Positions 9,102-16,943 of a DNA stretch of 64,000 nucleotides are shown here, one piece after another. The position numbers and the translations under genes are program-made. Positions within the stretch are counted from its first letter, which is position 1, and every line of letters starts with the position of its first letter. The notes below the pieces were generated by a model. That model was not told where the DNA came from. It was given only the letters and a program-made list of their open reading frames with translations, and did no database searches. Source of the DNA: Pseudaminobacter soli (ex Li et al. 2025) (GTDB lineage Bacteria; Pseudomonadota; Alphaproteobacteria; Rhizobiales; Rhizobiaceae); contig NZ_JARXVF010000003.1 in the NCBI RefSeq assembly GCF_029892515.1, forward strand, positions 310,001 through 374,000, in the 5' to 3' direction.

Positions 9102-9488
9102 ATGCGGGAATATTATTCGATCACAGAGCTGACCCGCGAGTTCGATATCTCGACGCGCACGCTGCGCTTCTATGAGGACGAGGGGCTCATCCAGCCCGTC
9201 CGGCGTGGCCGCACCCGGCTGTTTCGCCCGTCCGACAGGCATCTCATCCGGCAGATCATTCGCGGCAGGCGGCTTGGCTTTTCGATCAACGAGATCCGCG
9301 AGATCATCCAGATATACAGGGAGCCGCCGGGCGAGGTCGGGCAGCTGAATCTCATGATCAAGCGGATCGAGGAGAAGCGCGAGGATCTGCGCCAGAGGCG
9401 GCGCGATCTCGAGGAAACGTTGGCCGAACTCGATCAGGCCGAGGAGTCCTGCGTGGAACGGCTGGCTGAGCTAGGCGTGACCACCTAG
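9102..9488 (+). CDS. MerR-family transcriptional regulator, LiuR-like
   Basis: A DNA-binding regulator of 128 residues. The winged helix-turn-helix is N-terminal (YYSITELTREFDISTRTLRFYEDEGL, about residues 4-29). A second HTH region contains RRGRTRLFRPSDRHLIRQI, and a C-terminal coiled coil rich in Glu, Arg and Leu (about 85-120) provides dimerisation. The paired metal-binding cysteines of CueR/MerR are lacking; a lone Cys is near the C-terminus. The sequence style matches LiuR, which controls branched-chain amino acid and fatty acid degradation in alphaproteobacteria, but no liu genes are nearby. ATG 9102 was chosen because it begins the conserved region. The frame stays open for kilobases upstream only as a shadow of opposite-strand genes. 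Confidence 0.85.
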   Translation: MREYYSITELTREFDISTRTLRFYEDEGLIQPVRRGRTRLFRPSDRHLIRQIIRGRRLGFSINEIREIIQIYREPPGEVGQLNLMIKRIEEKREDLRQRRRDLEETLAELDQAEESCVERLAELGVTT

Positions 9489-9494
9489 ACCTTC

Positions 9495-9517
9495 GCGCCG
9501 GCTCCTCCTGCCGGCGC
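9495..9517. terminator. Hairpin between convergent genes
   Basis: GCGCCGGC and GCCGGCGC form a perfect 8-bp stem around TCCTCCT, just after the MerR stop and before the methyltransferase stop on the other strand. There is no T run, so it may act as a transcript 3' boundary rather than a classical terminator. Confidence 0.35.
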
Positions 9518-9534
9518 TGGTCACTTGCCGGCAG

Positions 9535-10011
9535 TCAGATCCAGCGGCGTACCCGCTTGGCATAGTCGCGATAGCGTTTACCGAACCGCGCCTCGAGGTG
9601 CTTTTCCTCGCGCTCGACCGCCAGCTTCTGCGTGGCGAAGGCGGCAAGCACCGCAAACAGCAGGAACCAGACGATGCCGGTGACAAGGCCGATGCCGATC
9701 ATCAGTAGCGCCGCGGCCAGATAGATCGGGTTGCGGGTGATGGCGAAGGCGCCGTCCATCACAAGGTGCTCGGCGGCTTGCGTCGGCATGATCGTCGTCT
9801 GCGCTCGCCGCATGACGTGGATGGCCGAGACATACATGGCGATCGCGCCCAGTATGACGAGCCAGCCCGCGGCAAAGAGGATGTCTCCCAAGAGGCCGTG
9901 GATCCAAGGCAAGGGCAGCACGATATTGAGGACGACGCTGAGGATAACCGCCGTGAGAAAGACCAGCGGCGGCCAGGGAACCGTGTTGGGCCTCGTGCTC
10001 GTGTCGTTCAT
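9535..10011 (-). CDS. Isoprenylcysteine carboxyl methyltransferase-family membrane protein
   Basis: An integral membrane protein of 158 residues of the ICMT/PEMT type (NnrU-like superfamily), probably a SAM-dependent methyltransferase; the substrate is unknown. Four or five hydrophobic segments are visible. The family signature HLVMDGAFAITRNPIYLAAAL is followed by a C-terminal EREEKHLEARFGKRYRDYAKRVRRW, where the ExxHL and Y-x-Y/KRVRRW pattern is conserved. The start at 10011 (MNDTSTRP) overlaps the stop of the upstream DUF1624 gene by four bases, which indicates an operon. A longer frame to 10056 would run further into that gene. Confidence 0.8.
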   Translation of the reverse strand: MNDTSTRPNTVPWPPLVFLTAVILSVVLNIVLPLPWIHGLLGDILFAAGWLVILGAIAMYVSAIHVMRRAQTTIMPTQAAEHLVMDGAFAITRNPIYLAAALLMIGIGLVTGIVWFLLFAVLAAFATQKLAVEREEKHLEARFGKRYRDYAKRVRRWI

Positions 10012-11033
10012 TGCGTCTCTCCCTGAAGCAACTCGCCGTCGGTCTTGTCCGTGCACATGCCGGCATTTTCCTCTATCCTAGCGCGCAATTCCGGTGATGG
10101 AGTGCCGGAAAAAAGTTGGGTGAGCTGATCTTTTTCCAGCGCGTCCAGCATGCAGACGCAGTAGCGGCTGCAGAAATCGGCATCGCGCGTCTGTTCGCAT
10201 GTCCGCTCGCACGAGGCGCGGAAGCGCACTTCCTCCGACTGCTGCTGCGGCGGCATGACCTGCGAAAACAGCCAGACGCAGGAGATCAGCACCGGCTGGT
10301 GGATGAGGTAGAAGGCGAGGCTATGCCTGCCTGCGAAATCGAACGGTATCGACCACTTGCCAAGGCGGATATCCGCCAGCCTGTCGAACAATCCGCTGGA
10401 CAATCCGAACTTGCCCGCGGCAATGCCCACAAGCACGGCGCCAAACCAGGGGAAAAGCGGCACGTAGTCGTTTGAATGCGGGTTGGTGGACGACAGCCCC
10501 ACCCACCAGAGTGCGGGATTGTCGAAGAATTCGCTGCGCAGAAAGTTCGGTGCGGCGATCACCAGGGCCGCGATCAGCAGCGTAAGAAGCGGCGGCAAGC
10601 GCAAGAAAGCGAGGCCAAGCAGGCTGGCCAATGCGATCTGATGCAATATGCCGAAGAAGATGAACCCTTGCGGCATCGCGATCCAGGTGACGATCGTAAT
10701 TGCGAGGGCCGCGCCCGCGATCATGGCGAACCGGCGCCAGAACGGCTTCCAGCGTATGCCCTTGGCGTGCGCCAGGACGAGGCTGACACCGACCAGAAAC
10801 AGGAAGCTCGAGGCAATGCAGCGTGCAAAAAGCTTCCAGCCGCCCACCGCCGTCATGCCCGGGTCGACATAGCCGAAGAATTCCAGGTCCCAGGTGAAGT
10901 GGTAGACGGCCATGGCCACGAGCGCCAGCCCGCGCGCCAGATCGAGAACCTCGATGCGCCTGCCCCTGGCCGGAGAGACTTGATTCGTCAGTGTTTCGGC
11001 GTACATGGCTGTCTTTGCTGGCGATGTGGTCAT
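10008..11033 (-). CDS. DUF1624 (heparan-alpha-glucosaminide acetyltransferase-like) membrane protein
   Basis: A membrane protein of 341 residues belonging to DUF1624, related to eukaryotic HGSNAT; a transmembrane acyltransferase role is suggested by family only. The conserved start RRIEVLDLARGLALVAMAVYHFTWDL lies at about residues 25-50 and carries the characteristic R-G and His. Seven or so hydrophobic helices follow, and FAGRHSLAFYLIHQPVLI is near residue 240. A C-terminal soluble tail (about 265-341) contains at least six Cys residues (CERTCEQTRDADFCSRYCVC), unusual beside the membrane core and possibly a disulfide or metal-binding element in the periplasm. It is coupled to the ICMT-like gene. 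Confidence 0.8.
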   Translation of the reverse strand: MTTSPAKTAMYAETLTNQVSPARGRRIEVLDLARGLALVAMAVYHFTWDLEFFGYVDPGMTAVGGWKLFARCIASSFLFLVGVSLVLAHAKGIRWKPFWRRFAMIAGAALAITIVTWIAMPQGFIFFGILHQIALASLLGLAFLRLPPLLTLLIAALVIAAPNFLRSEFFDNPALWWVGLSSTNPHSNDYVPLFPWFGAVLVGIAAGKFGLSSGLFDRLADIRLGKWSIPFDFAGRHSLAFYLIHQPVLISCVWLFSQVMPPQQQSEEVRFRASCERTCEQTRDADFCSRYCVCMLDALEKDQLTQLFSGTPSPELRARIEENAGMCTDKTDGELLQGETQ

Positions 11034-11085
11034 CGTGCCATCGTTAGCACGGATGGCAAGGCCGAAGAATGACGCGGAGATATTG

Positions 11086-11916
11086 ATGCACAGTGTGAAT
11101 GCAAATGGCGCCTCGATACCGGCGCTTGGTCTGGGTACCTGGACCCTGGAGGACGAGGAGTGCTCGCAACTGGTGTCTGACGCGTTGGCGATCGGCTATC
11201 GTCATCTCGACACGGCGCGCATGTATCATAATGAAGTGGCCGTCGGTGCTGGCCTGCGCGCATCCGGCGCCGCACGCGATGCCGTTTTCGTGACGACGAA
11301 GGTCTGGTGGACCGATATTGCGCCGGGCGATCTGCAGCGCTCGACCGAGGCCAGCCTGAAGGATCTCGGCCTTGATCATGTCGATCTCCTGCTGATCCAT
11401 TGGCCCAACCCGAATATCCCGCTGGAAGCATCGATCAAGGCGCTCAATGAAGTGAAGCGCGATGGTCTTGCGCGCCACATCGGCGTGGCCAACTTCCCCA
11501 CGGGCCTGCTTTCCAAGGCGATCGAGCTTTCTGAAGCGCCGCTTGTCGCCAATCAAGTCGAGTACCATCCTTATCTCGACCAGTCGAAGGTGATGGGCCT
11601 GTGCCGCGCCAATGAAGTCGCGCTCGTCTCCTATTGCCCGCTGTTCCGTGACGGTGGCCTGTTCGCCGAGCGGGTCATCCAGGACGCGGCGGCCCGGCAC
11701 GGCAAGACGCCGGGGCAGATCGTGCTGCGCTGGCATGTGCAGCAGGAGGGCGTCGTGGCCATCCCGCGCACGACGAAGTCTGCCCGACTGGCCGAGAACA
11801 TCGATATTTTCGACTTCGCACTGTCGGCCGAGGAAATGGCGGCCATTTCCGCGATGACCGGGCAGAACAAGCGTATTTGCGACGCCGATTTCGCGCCCGA
11901 ATGGGATGCGGCTTAG
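11086..11916 (+). CDS. Aldo/keto reductase (2,5-diketo-D-gluconate reductase-like)
   Basis: An NADPH-dependent reductase of aldehydes or ketones, of 276 residues in the AKR superfamily, cytoplasmic. The catalytic tetrad is visible: Asp and Tyr in DTARMYHNE, Lys in TTKVWW, and His in LLIHWPNP. The C-terminal cofactor motif is AIPRTTKSARLAENIDIFDF. ATG 11086 gives the family's usual N-terminus and has GGAGA upstream, so the longer frame from 11005 is not preferred. The substrate cannot be predicted. It is divergent from the DUF1624 gene. Confidence 0.88.
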   Translation: MHSVNANGASIPALGLGTWTLEDEECSQLVSDALAIGYRHLDTARMYHNEVAVGAGLRASGAARDAVFVTTKVWWTDIAPGDLQRSTEASLKDLGLDHVDLLLIHWPNPNIPLEASIKALNEVKRDGLARHIGVANFPTGLLSKAIELSEAPLVANQVEYHPYLDQSKVMGLCRANEVALVSYCPLFRDGGLFAERVIQDAAARHGKTPGQIVLRWHVQQEGVVAIPRTTKSARLAENIDIFDFALSAEEMAAISAMTGQNKRICDADFAPEWDAA

Positions 11917-11964
11917 GCCACGGGCAAGGGCCTATAGTCCCACAGCATTTTGCGACGGCTAAAG

Positions 11965-11995
11965 GTCGGTTTCCTGCTATCGGCCGGAAACCGAC
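11965..11995. terminator. Perfect 10-bp inverted repeat between AKR and MFS genes
   Basis: GTCGGTTTCC and GGAAACCGAC pair perfectly around an 11-base loop, 48 bases after the reductase stop and 38 bases before the MFS start. No T run follows. It may end the upstream transcript or act as an operator for the MFS gene. Confidence 0.4.
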
Positions 11996-12032
11996 AGCTG
12001 CAAACCTTCCCGGAGAATGATCCGGGGCAGGA

Positions 12033-13232
12033 ATGGTAACGCAGGTAAGGCATCCCATCTGGCTACCCGCCGTGAAACCGGCGGGTGCCAGCACCTTCGC
12101 TACCCTCTACGCGCTTGAGTCCTTCGCGCGAGCGTCCATCACCTCGGTCATCCCGATCCAGGCCTACGAACTCCTCCAGAGCAAGCAAACCGTCTCGCTG
12201 CTCTACACGCTAGTGGCGCTGATCGGCCTGTCGGCGACGCTGTTCATGCCGATGCTGATCGGGCGGTTTTCACGCCGCTGGATCTATACCTGCGGGGCCT
12301 CGCTTCTGGCCATCGGCGCGTTGTTGTTCATGACGCACACGTTGACCGGCCAGATGCTCGGCATGCTGGCGCGCGTGATGGGCGCCAGCGCGCTATCGAT
12401 CACGCTCAACCTCTACATCATGGATAACATCCGCAAGACGGAGATCATGCAGGCCGAATCGCTGCGCATGGCTTGGTCGATGATCGCCTGGACCGGTGGT
12501 CCGACGCTGGGCGTCTATCTCTACACGCGCTACGGCATCGTGGTCGCCCAGAGTCTGGTGGTCGTGTTCGCGGCAGCCCAGCTTGCCGCATTCTGGTATT
12601 TCCGCCTGGGCGACAACGAACTGATCCGGCCCGGCAAGACGCGGCCCGCAAACCCGCTGAAAAACATTGGCCATTTCGTCTCGCAGCCGCGCCTGCGGCT
12701 CGCCTGGGTAATCGCCTTCGGGCGCTCCTGCTTCTGGACGACCTTCTTCGTCTATGGACCGCTCCTGATGGTGGTCACGGGTCAGGGCGAGATGGCAGGC
12801 GGCCTGCTGGTTTCGGCCGGAAACGTGCTGCTTTTCGCGGCGATCTTCTGGGGCAAGGCGGGACGGCGCTTCGGCGCGCGCAACATCATGACGCTCGCCT
12901 TCTTCGCCATGACCGCGGCGCTGTTCGCGGCCGGCTTCACTGGCGAGAAATGGCCGCTGGCGACGGGCGGCTGCTTGCTGCTTGGCGCCCTGTTCACGGT
13001 CGCGCTCGATGCGCTTGGGTCGACCGCTTTCATGCGGGCGGTGCGCACCTATGAACGCCCGCAGATGACGGCAGTTTATCGAACCTATCTCGACCTGTCG
13101 GAGCTCCTGCCGCCGCTCGTCTACTCGGTGGTGCTGAGCTTCTTCGGGCTAGGTGCGGTGTTCTGCACGCTCGGCATTCTCACCATCACCTGCGGCCTGC
13201 TCACCTGGCGTTATCTGCCGAAATCGATGTGA
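12033..13232 (+). CDS. MFS transporter
   Basis: Major facilitator superfamily protein of 399 residues with about 12 hydrophobic segments; the substrate is unknown. The loop between helices 2 and 3 reads GRFSRRWIYTCGA, a degenerate form of the MFS loop motif. A basic middle loop at about residues 195-215 (RPGKTRPANPLKNIG) separates the two halves. The 3' end overlaps the 3' end of the convergent Rieske gene by 32 bases, which is unusual but both frames look genuine. The start at ATG 12033 has no strong ribosome site; GGGGCAGG is the best candidate. Confidence 0.82.
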   Translation: MVTQVRHPIWLPAVKPAGASTFATLYALESFARASITSVIPIQAYELLQSKQTVSLLYTLVALIGLSATLFMPMLIGRFSRRWIYTCGASLLAIGALLFMTHTLTGQMLGMLARVMGASALSITLNLYIMDNIRKTEIMQAESLRMAWSMIAWTGGPTLGVYLYTRYGIVVAQSLVVVFAAAQLAAFWYFRLGDNELIRPGKTRPANPLKNIGHFVSQPRLRLAWVIAFGRSCFWTTFFVYGPLLMVVTGQGEMAGGLLVSAGNVLLFAAIFWGKAGRRFGARNIMTLAFFAMTAALFAAGFTGEKWPLATGGCLLLGALFTVALDALGSTAFMRAVRTYERPQMTAVYRTYLDLSELLPPLVYSVVLSFFGLGAVFCTLGILTITCGLLTWRYLPKSM

Positions 13233-14403
13233 CGGCGTGGGCAGTGTGCTGGCCGCGCACCCATTCGTGAAAGCGGTACAGCTCGTATTCTTCCGGCATC
13301 AGCACGCCGGTCGAATGGCGCCGTGAATGCAGACCCTTCTGGTTCAGTTCGCAGACGGCGGCATCCTCCTCCAGCACGCGCGTGCCGAAGGAGATGATGT
13401 TTTCGAGATCGGCGCCATCCGAAGTGAGCGCCTTGGCGGGAAACAGCCATTCGGCGGTGAGCTCCGTCTGCTCCGACCCAAGCGGCAGGAGCCGCACGGT
13501 GCGGACGTAGTCGACATGGCCGACGATGAACATGGAAGGCAGGTGCATCGCATAGGTCTGGCCGGCCGCGCGTTCGGCCTCGCTCAGCGTTTCGAACACC
13601 GGGCCATGAACGCGACCGTCTTCCGACCAGGTTTCGGCCCCGGCGCGCAAGCCGCCGGCATATTCAGGCGCGTCATTGTCGGCATGCAGCGCCCATTCGG
13701 AATCGTCGTGGCGCGCCATCAGCCCGCGCCCGTAGATCGGGACCAGATGGGAAAGGTGCTTGTGCACGCCGGGGCAGTGCAGGCACTCGTTGAAGTTTTC
13801 CCAGAAGATCTTCCAGTTGCAGTTCATCACCTTGCGCAGCACATGGCCGGTGGCGAGCTCTTCCAGCGGCCAGTTGGCGAGGTCGCCAGAGCCGGGATCG
13901 AAGCTTTGGGCTGCCGAGCCGGTGGCCTCTTCATCGAGATTGACGAAGACGAAGCCGCGCCACACCGACAACGCCACCCGATAGAGGGGGTAGTCGGCCT
14001 TGTCGAAGTCCGGCGGCAGCGTCCTGGAGGGAACACGCACCAGCTCGCCGCTCAATGAGTAGGACCAGGCGTGGTAAGGGCATGTCAGCAGCCGCGCCTT
14101 CAGTCGCCCCTCGCTTTCGCGGCAAAGCTGCGATCCGCGATGGCGGCAGGTGTTGTGGAAGGCACGCAACGTGCCGGATTCGTCGCGGAGGACGAGGATT
14201 TCCTGCGTGCCCACGGTGAAGACGCGAAAGGCGTGCGGCTGGGCGATGTCGGCTTCGCGGCACAGCATCAGCCAGTTGCGGTACCAGATGGTTTCGAGAT
14301 CGCGGTGGTATTCCGCCTCATCCCAGTAGGCGCGCGAGGGTAGCGTCGTCTGGGTGGTTCGCAGTCCGTTATAGGGATCGATTACTTCGGTTTCAGCTTG
14401 CAT
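13201..14403 (-). CDS. Rieske non-haem iron oxygenase, alpha subunit (betaine/choline-type)
   Basis: Oxygenase component of a two-part Rieske system; 400 residues. The Rieske [2Fe-2S] ligands are Cys86, His88, Cys108 and His111 (CRH and CPYH). The catalytic-domain segment WENFNECLHCPGVH supplies His209 and His214 for mononuclear iron, with Glu206 in the electron-bridge position. The overall pattern resembles the choline monooxygenase, GbcA and stachydrine demethylase group, which remove N-methyl groups or hydroxylate quaternary amines. That specificity is inferred and is reinforced by the betaine-related operons in the window. No reductase partner gene is adjacent. The start at 14403 (MQAETEVIDPYNGL) gives normal length; the frame further upstream is spurious. 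Confidence 0.85.
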   Translation of the reverse strand: MQAETEVIDPYNGLRTTQTTLPSRAYWDEAEYHRDLETIWYRNWLMLCREADIAQPHAFRVFTVGTQEILVLRDESGTLRAFHNTCRHRGSQLCRESEGRLKARLLTCPYHAWSYSLSGELVRVPSRTLPPDFDKADYPLYRVALSVWRGFVFVNLDEEATGSAAQSFDPGSGDLANWPLEELATGHVLRKVMNCNWKIFWENFNECLHCPGVHKHLSHLVPIYGRGLMARHDDSEWALHADNDAPEYAGGLRAGAETWSEDGRVHGPVFETLSEAERAAGQTYAMHLPSMFIVGHVDYVRTVRLLPLGSEQTELTAEWLFPAKALTSDGADLENIISFGTRVLEEDAAVCELNQKGLHSRRHSTGVLMPEEYELYRFHEWVRGQHTAHAVTSISADNAR

Positions 14404-14500
14404 GGCGTTCTCCGGATCGACGGGCGGAGCGGACACTGCCGGGCGCCGATTGTCAATCGTTGTCGCCCTGAGCCTTTGGACGACAACGGACTGCTTGCGC

Positions 14501-14509
14501 GTTTGCGAC
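14501..14509 (-). promoter_or_regulatory. GTCGCAAAC box upstream of the Rieske gene
   Basis: In gene orientation GTCGCAAAC lies about 98-106 bases before the Rieske start codon. The same core occurs upstream of the corrinoid protein gene and the third DMGDH-like gene. A perfect 13-base palindrome CGATTG-T-CAATCG (14447-14459) lies between it and the start. Function is inferred. Confidence 0.35.
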
Positions 14510-14577
14510 CTGTGCAGCCCCAAAAAGGGCGGGAATTTGGTTTGCCGGGAGTTCCGATTCTCCGTATAGTTGCCGCC

Positions 14578-14750
14578 GTCGTCGGTTCCAGACGGGACTA
14601 ACAGGGAATGCGGTGCGGGCATTTTTGTGCCCAATGCCGCGGCTGCCCCCGCAACTGTGTGCGGAGAGCTCTCCCCAGATGCCACTGAGGGTAACCTCGG
14701 GAAGGCGGGGTAGGGCGGTGACCCGCAAGCCAGGAGACCTGCCGGCGACA
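14578..14750 (+). promoter_or_regulatory. Cobalamin (B12) riboswitch
   Basis: Contains the conserved parts of the adenosylcobalamin riboswitch in order: GGTTCCAGACGGGACTAACA with GGGAATGCGGTG, then GCCCCCGCAACTGTG, then GATGCCACTG with GGGAAGGCGGG. It ends with the B12 box ACCCGCAAGCCAGGAGACC. It ends about 46 bases before cbtB and would repress cobalt uptake and the cobalamin genes when B12 is plentiful. Confidence 0.93.
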
Positions 14751-14796
14751 AAGGCAACTCTAGATGCCCTCGGGTGGAGGGTGAAAGGACTTGGGA

Positions 14797-14976
14797 ATGA
14801 ACACGGTTACTTCGACGCTCGGCGCTTCTGCAAGCTCTGCTTCGCGCGCTACGCAGCTTGCCCTTTCGGCGCTGCTCGGCCTGTTTGTGGTCGGCTTCGT
14901 TGGCTTCTCGCACATGGACGTGGTGCACAACGCCGCCCATGATGTTCGTCACTCGCTGGCATTCCCCTGCCACTAA
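14797..14976 (+). CDS. cbtB: Cobalt transporter subunit CbtB
   Basis: Small subunit of the CbtAB cobalt uptake system in the inner membrane. The protein has 59 residues with one membrane helix (about 20-42, LALSALLGLFVVGFVGF). The family's histidine-rich C-terminus HMDVVHNAAHDVRHSLAFPCH probably coordinates cobalt. The start ATG 14797 follows AGGAC. It lies directly behind the cobalamin riboswitch and 15 bases before cbtA, so it is the first gene of the B12-controlled transcript. Confidence 0.93.
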   Translation: MNTVTSTLGASASSASRATQLALSALLGLFVVGFVGFSHMDVVHNAAHDVRHSLAFPCH

Positions 14977-14991
14977 CACGGGATTTCTCCC

Positions 14992-15765
14992 ATGTCCGTT
15001 TTTCGCAACGTCGTGTTCATCGCGGCGATCGCCGGGCTTTTGTCCGGACTGGCTCTGGCAGCGATGCAGAGCTTCACGACTGTTCCGCTCATTCTGCAGG
15101 CTGAGGTCTACGAAGAGGCCGGTGGCGGTCATGATCATGGCTCGGCACACAACATGCCGGGTATGGAAATGAGTGCACCGGCAACCGGAGAGGTTGCTGC
15201 CTCGGGCGAAGCCGCTGCGCCGGCTGAAGAAGCCTGGGAGCCGGCAAACGGCCTGGAGCGCAACAGCTTCACCGTGTTTGCCGACATCGTCACTGGCATC
15301 GGCTATGCGCTGGTTCTCGTTGCCGTGTCCGAGTTCGCCGGCGGTGTGTCGAGCTGGCGCAATGGCGTCTTCTGGGGCCTTGCCGGCTTTGCCGTGTTCA
15401 CGCTGGCGCCTGGCCTCGGCCTGCCGCCGGAACTGCCCGCCATGCCCGCGGCCGATCTTGCAGGCCGCCAAGTGTGGTGGATCGGCACGGCCATTGCCAC
15501 GGCCGCTGGCCTCGGCCTGATCGCCTTCCGCAGCTCGCTGGGCTTCTCATTGCTCGGCCTGGCGCTGATCGTCGTTCCGCACGTCATCGGTGCGCCGCAG
15601 CCCGCCAGCTATGAAACGCCGATTCCGGAAAGCCTGCACCACCAGTTCGTGGTCGCGGTCACCGTCACCAACCTGATCTTCTGGGTGGTGCTCGGCGCAC
15701 TGGTCGGCATCATTCGCGGCCGTTTCACCGGAATGGCAAAGAACCTGCGCGACAGCTTTGCGTGA
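14992..15765 (+). CDS. cbtA: Cobalt transporter subunit CbtA
   Basis: Main membrane subunit of the CbtAB cobalt uptake system, 257 residues. The first helix is at about residues 5-30. A periplasmic loop rich in His and Met (GGGHDHGSAHNMPGMEM, about residues 43-60) is suited to capturing cobalt. Five further hydrophobic helices follow, including the last one near WVVLGALVGIIRGRFT. The start has GGGATTTCTCCC before ATG 14992; no strong Shine-Dalgarno is seen. The stop overlaps the presumed cobU start, consistent with a single riboswitch-controlled operon. Confidence 0.92.
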   Translation: MSVFRNVVFIAAIAGLLSGLALAAMQSFTTVPLILQAEVYEEAGGGHDHGSAHNMPGMEMSAPATGEVAASGEAAAPAEEAWEPANGLERNSFTVFADIVTGIGYALVLVAVSEFAGGVSSWRNGVFWGLAGFAVFTLAPGLGLPPELPAMPAADLAGRQVWWIGTAIATAAGLGLIAFRSSLGFSLLGLALIVVPHVIGAPQPASYETPIPESLHHQFVVAVTVTNLIFWVVLGALVGIIRGRFTGMAKNLRDSFA

Positions 15766-16273
15766 GGCCAACACACTGACGCTGCTGCTCGGCGGCGCGC
15801 GCTCCGGAAAGAGCGCGCATGCCGAGCAGCTGGCGACCGGCTTTCCGGCGCCCTGGACTTACATCGCCACCGCTCAGGCCTATGACGACGAGATGGTCGA
15901 GCGCATTGCGCTGCACCGCGCCCGCCGCGCCGACGGCTGGGAAACGCTTGACGCCCCGCTCGATCTCGTGGGCGCAATAGATAACGTGCCAGATGGCCGC
16001 CCGCTGCTCGTCGATTGCCTGACGCTCTGGCTCTCCAATCATCTCCTGGCCGAACACGATCTCGAGCGCGAAAGCGGGCGCCTCGCTGACGTACTTGGCA
16101 AGCCGCGCGGGCCGTGGTTCGTCGTGGCCAATGAAGTCGGTCTCGGCATCGTGCCCGACAATGCTCTCGCCAGAAGATTTCGCGATGCCGCCGGCCGGCT
16201 CAACCAGAAGATTGCGGCTCGCGCTGACCGTGTCCTGTTCATGGTCGCGGGCCTGCCCATGCAGGTGAAATGA
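15758..16273 (+). CDS. cobU: Adenosylcobinamide kinase / adenosylcobinamide-phosphate guanylyltransferase
   Basis: Bifunctional enzyme (called CobP in aerobic producers) that phosphorylates adenosylcobinamide and then adds GMP, in assembly of the cobalamin nucleotide loop. The protein has 171 residues. The P-loop LLLGGARSGKSAHAE lies at about residues 8-22. Conserved blocks include WTYIATA, the ERI-LHRARR segment, LLVDCLTLWLSN and VVANEVGLGIVP. The best start is a TTG at 15758 overlapping cbtA by eight bases; no ATG lies upstream within the conserved region, so the start is uncertain. Confidence 0.93.
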   Translation: MREANTLTLLLGGARSGKSAHAEQLATGFPAPWTYIATAQAYDDEMVERIALHRARRADGWETLDAPLDLVGAIDNVPDGRPLLVDCLTLWLSNHLLAEHDLERESGRLADVLGKPRGPWFVVANEVGLGIVPDNALARRFRDAAGRLNQKIAARADRVLFMVAGLPMQVK

Positions 16274-16274
16274 G

Positions 16275-16892
16275 ATGAAAGAAATCGACCACAGCGAAGC
16301 CGAACGCCACAAGGCCAAGATGGCCAAGCGCAAGGCGGTGCAGGATGCCGAGGTTGCCGGTAAGACCATCGAGCAAAAGGGTCTTTTGATCGTCAATACC
16401 GGCCCGGGCAAGGGCAAGACCACCGCCGCCTTCGGCCTTGCGCTGCGCATGATCGGCTATGGCCGCCGCGTCGGCGTCGTGCAGTTCGTCAAGGGCGCAT
16501 GGCACAGCGGCGAGAAGGACGCCTTTGCCGCCTTTGGCGACCGGGTGGTCTGGCACACGATGGGCGAGGGCTTTACCTGGGAAACGCAGGACATCAAGCG
16601 CGACATCGCCGCCGCCGAGGCTGCCTGGGTCAAGGCGGTGGAGCTCATCAACGATCCGACCATCGATCTCGTCGTGCTTGATGAACTCAACATAGCGCTG
16701 CGCTACGACTATCTCGATCTCGACATGGTCGTCTCCACGCTGAAGAACCGGCGCGAGGGGCTGCATGTGGTCGTGACCGGCCGCAACGCCAAGCCTGCGC
16801 TGATCGAGGCAGCTGACTTGGTCACCGAAATGGGCTCGGTGAAGCACCATTTTTCCGCTGGCGTGAAGGCGCAGCAGGGGATCGAGTTTTAG
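16275..16892 (+). CDS. cobO: Cob(I)yrinic acid a,c-diamide adenosyltransferase
   Basis: Adds the 5'-deoxyadenosyl ligand to the cobalt of corrinoids, 205 residues, CobO/BtuR family. The P-loop is NTGPGKGKTTAAFG (about 41-54). Other family blocks are VVQFVKGAWHSGE, LDELNIALRYDYLD and VVTGRNAKPALIEAADLVTEM. The gene starts two bases after cobU and completes the cbtB-cbtA-cobU-cobO operon. A hairpin follows the stop. The enzyme produces adenosylcobalamin forms; the corrinoid methyltransferase cluster at 52-62 kb instead needs an unadenosylated or methyl form, so both B12 uses may draw on the same pathway. Confidence 0.95.
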   Translation: MKEIDHSEAERHKAKMAKRKAVQDAEVAGKTIEQKGLLIVNTGPGKGKTTAAFGLALRMIGYGRRVGVVQFVKGAWHSGEKDAFAAFGDRVVWHTMGEGFTWETQDIKRDIAAAEAAWVKAVELINDPTIDLVVLDELNIALRYDYLDLDMVVSTLKNRREGLHVVVTGRNAKPALIEAADLVTEMGSVKHHFSAGVKAQQGIEF

Positions 16893-16900
16893 GAAAGACA

Positions 16901-16919
16901 GGGGCATGATTTGTGCCCC
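16901..16919. terminator. Hairpin between cobO and cbiB
   Basis: GGGGCA and TGCCCC pair around TGATTTG in the 50-base gap between two convergent genes. No T run follows on either strand, so it is only a candidate transcript boundary. Confidence 0.35.
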
Positions 16920-16943
16920 GTCGCGATCAGGCGTCGATCGCAC

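Noticed and set aside
5922-9488. A single open frame of over 1,180 codons on the plus strand
   Set aside because: It is a shadow across lipB, the tRNA and the GMC oxidoreductase. Only its last 128 codons (MerR regulator) have protein-like features, and it would read through a tRNA gene.
14404-15471. Extension of the Rieske frame upstream of 14403
   Set aside because: It would cover the B12 riboswitch and cbtB. The oxygenase family begins at the MQAETEV start, and the extension has no domain.
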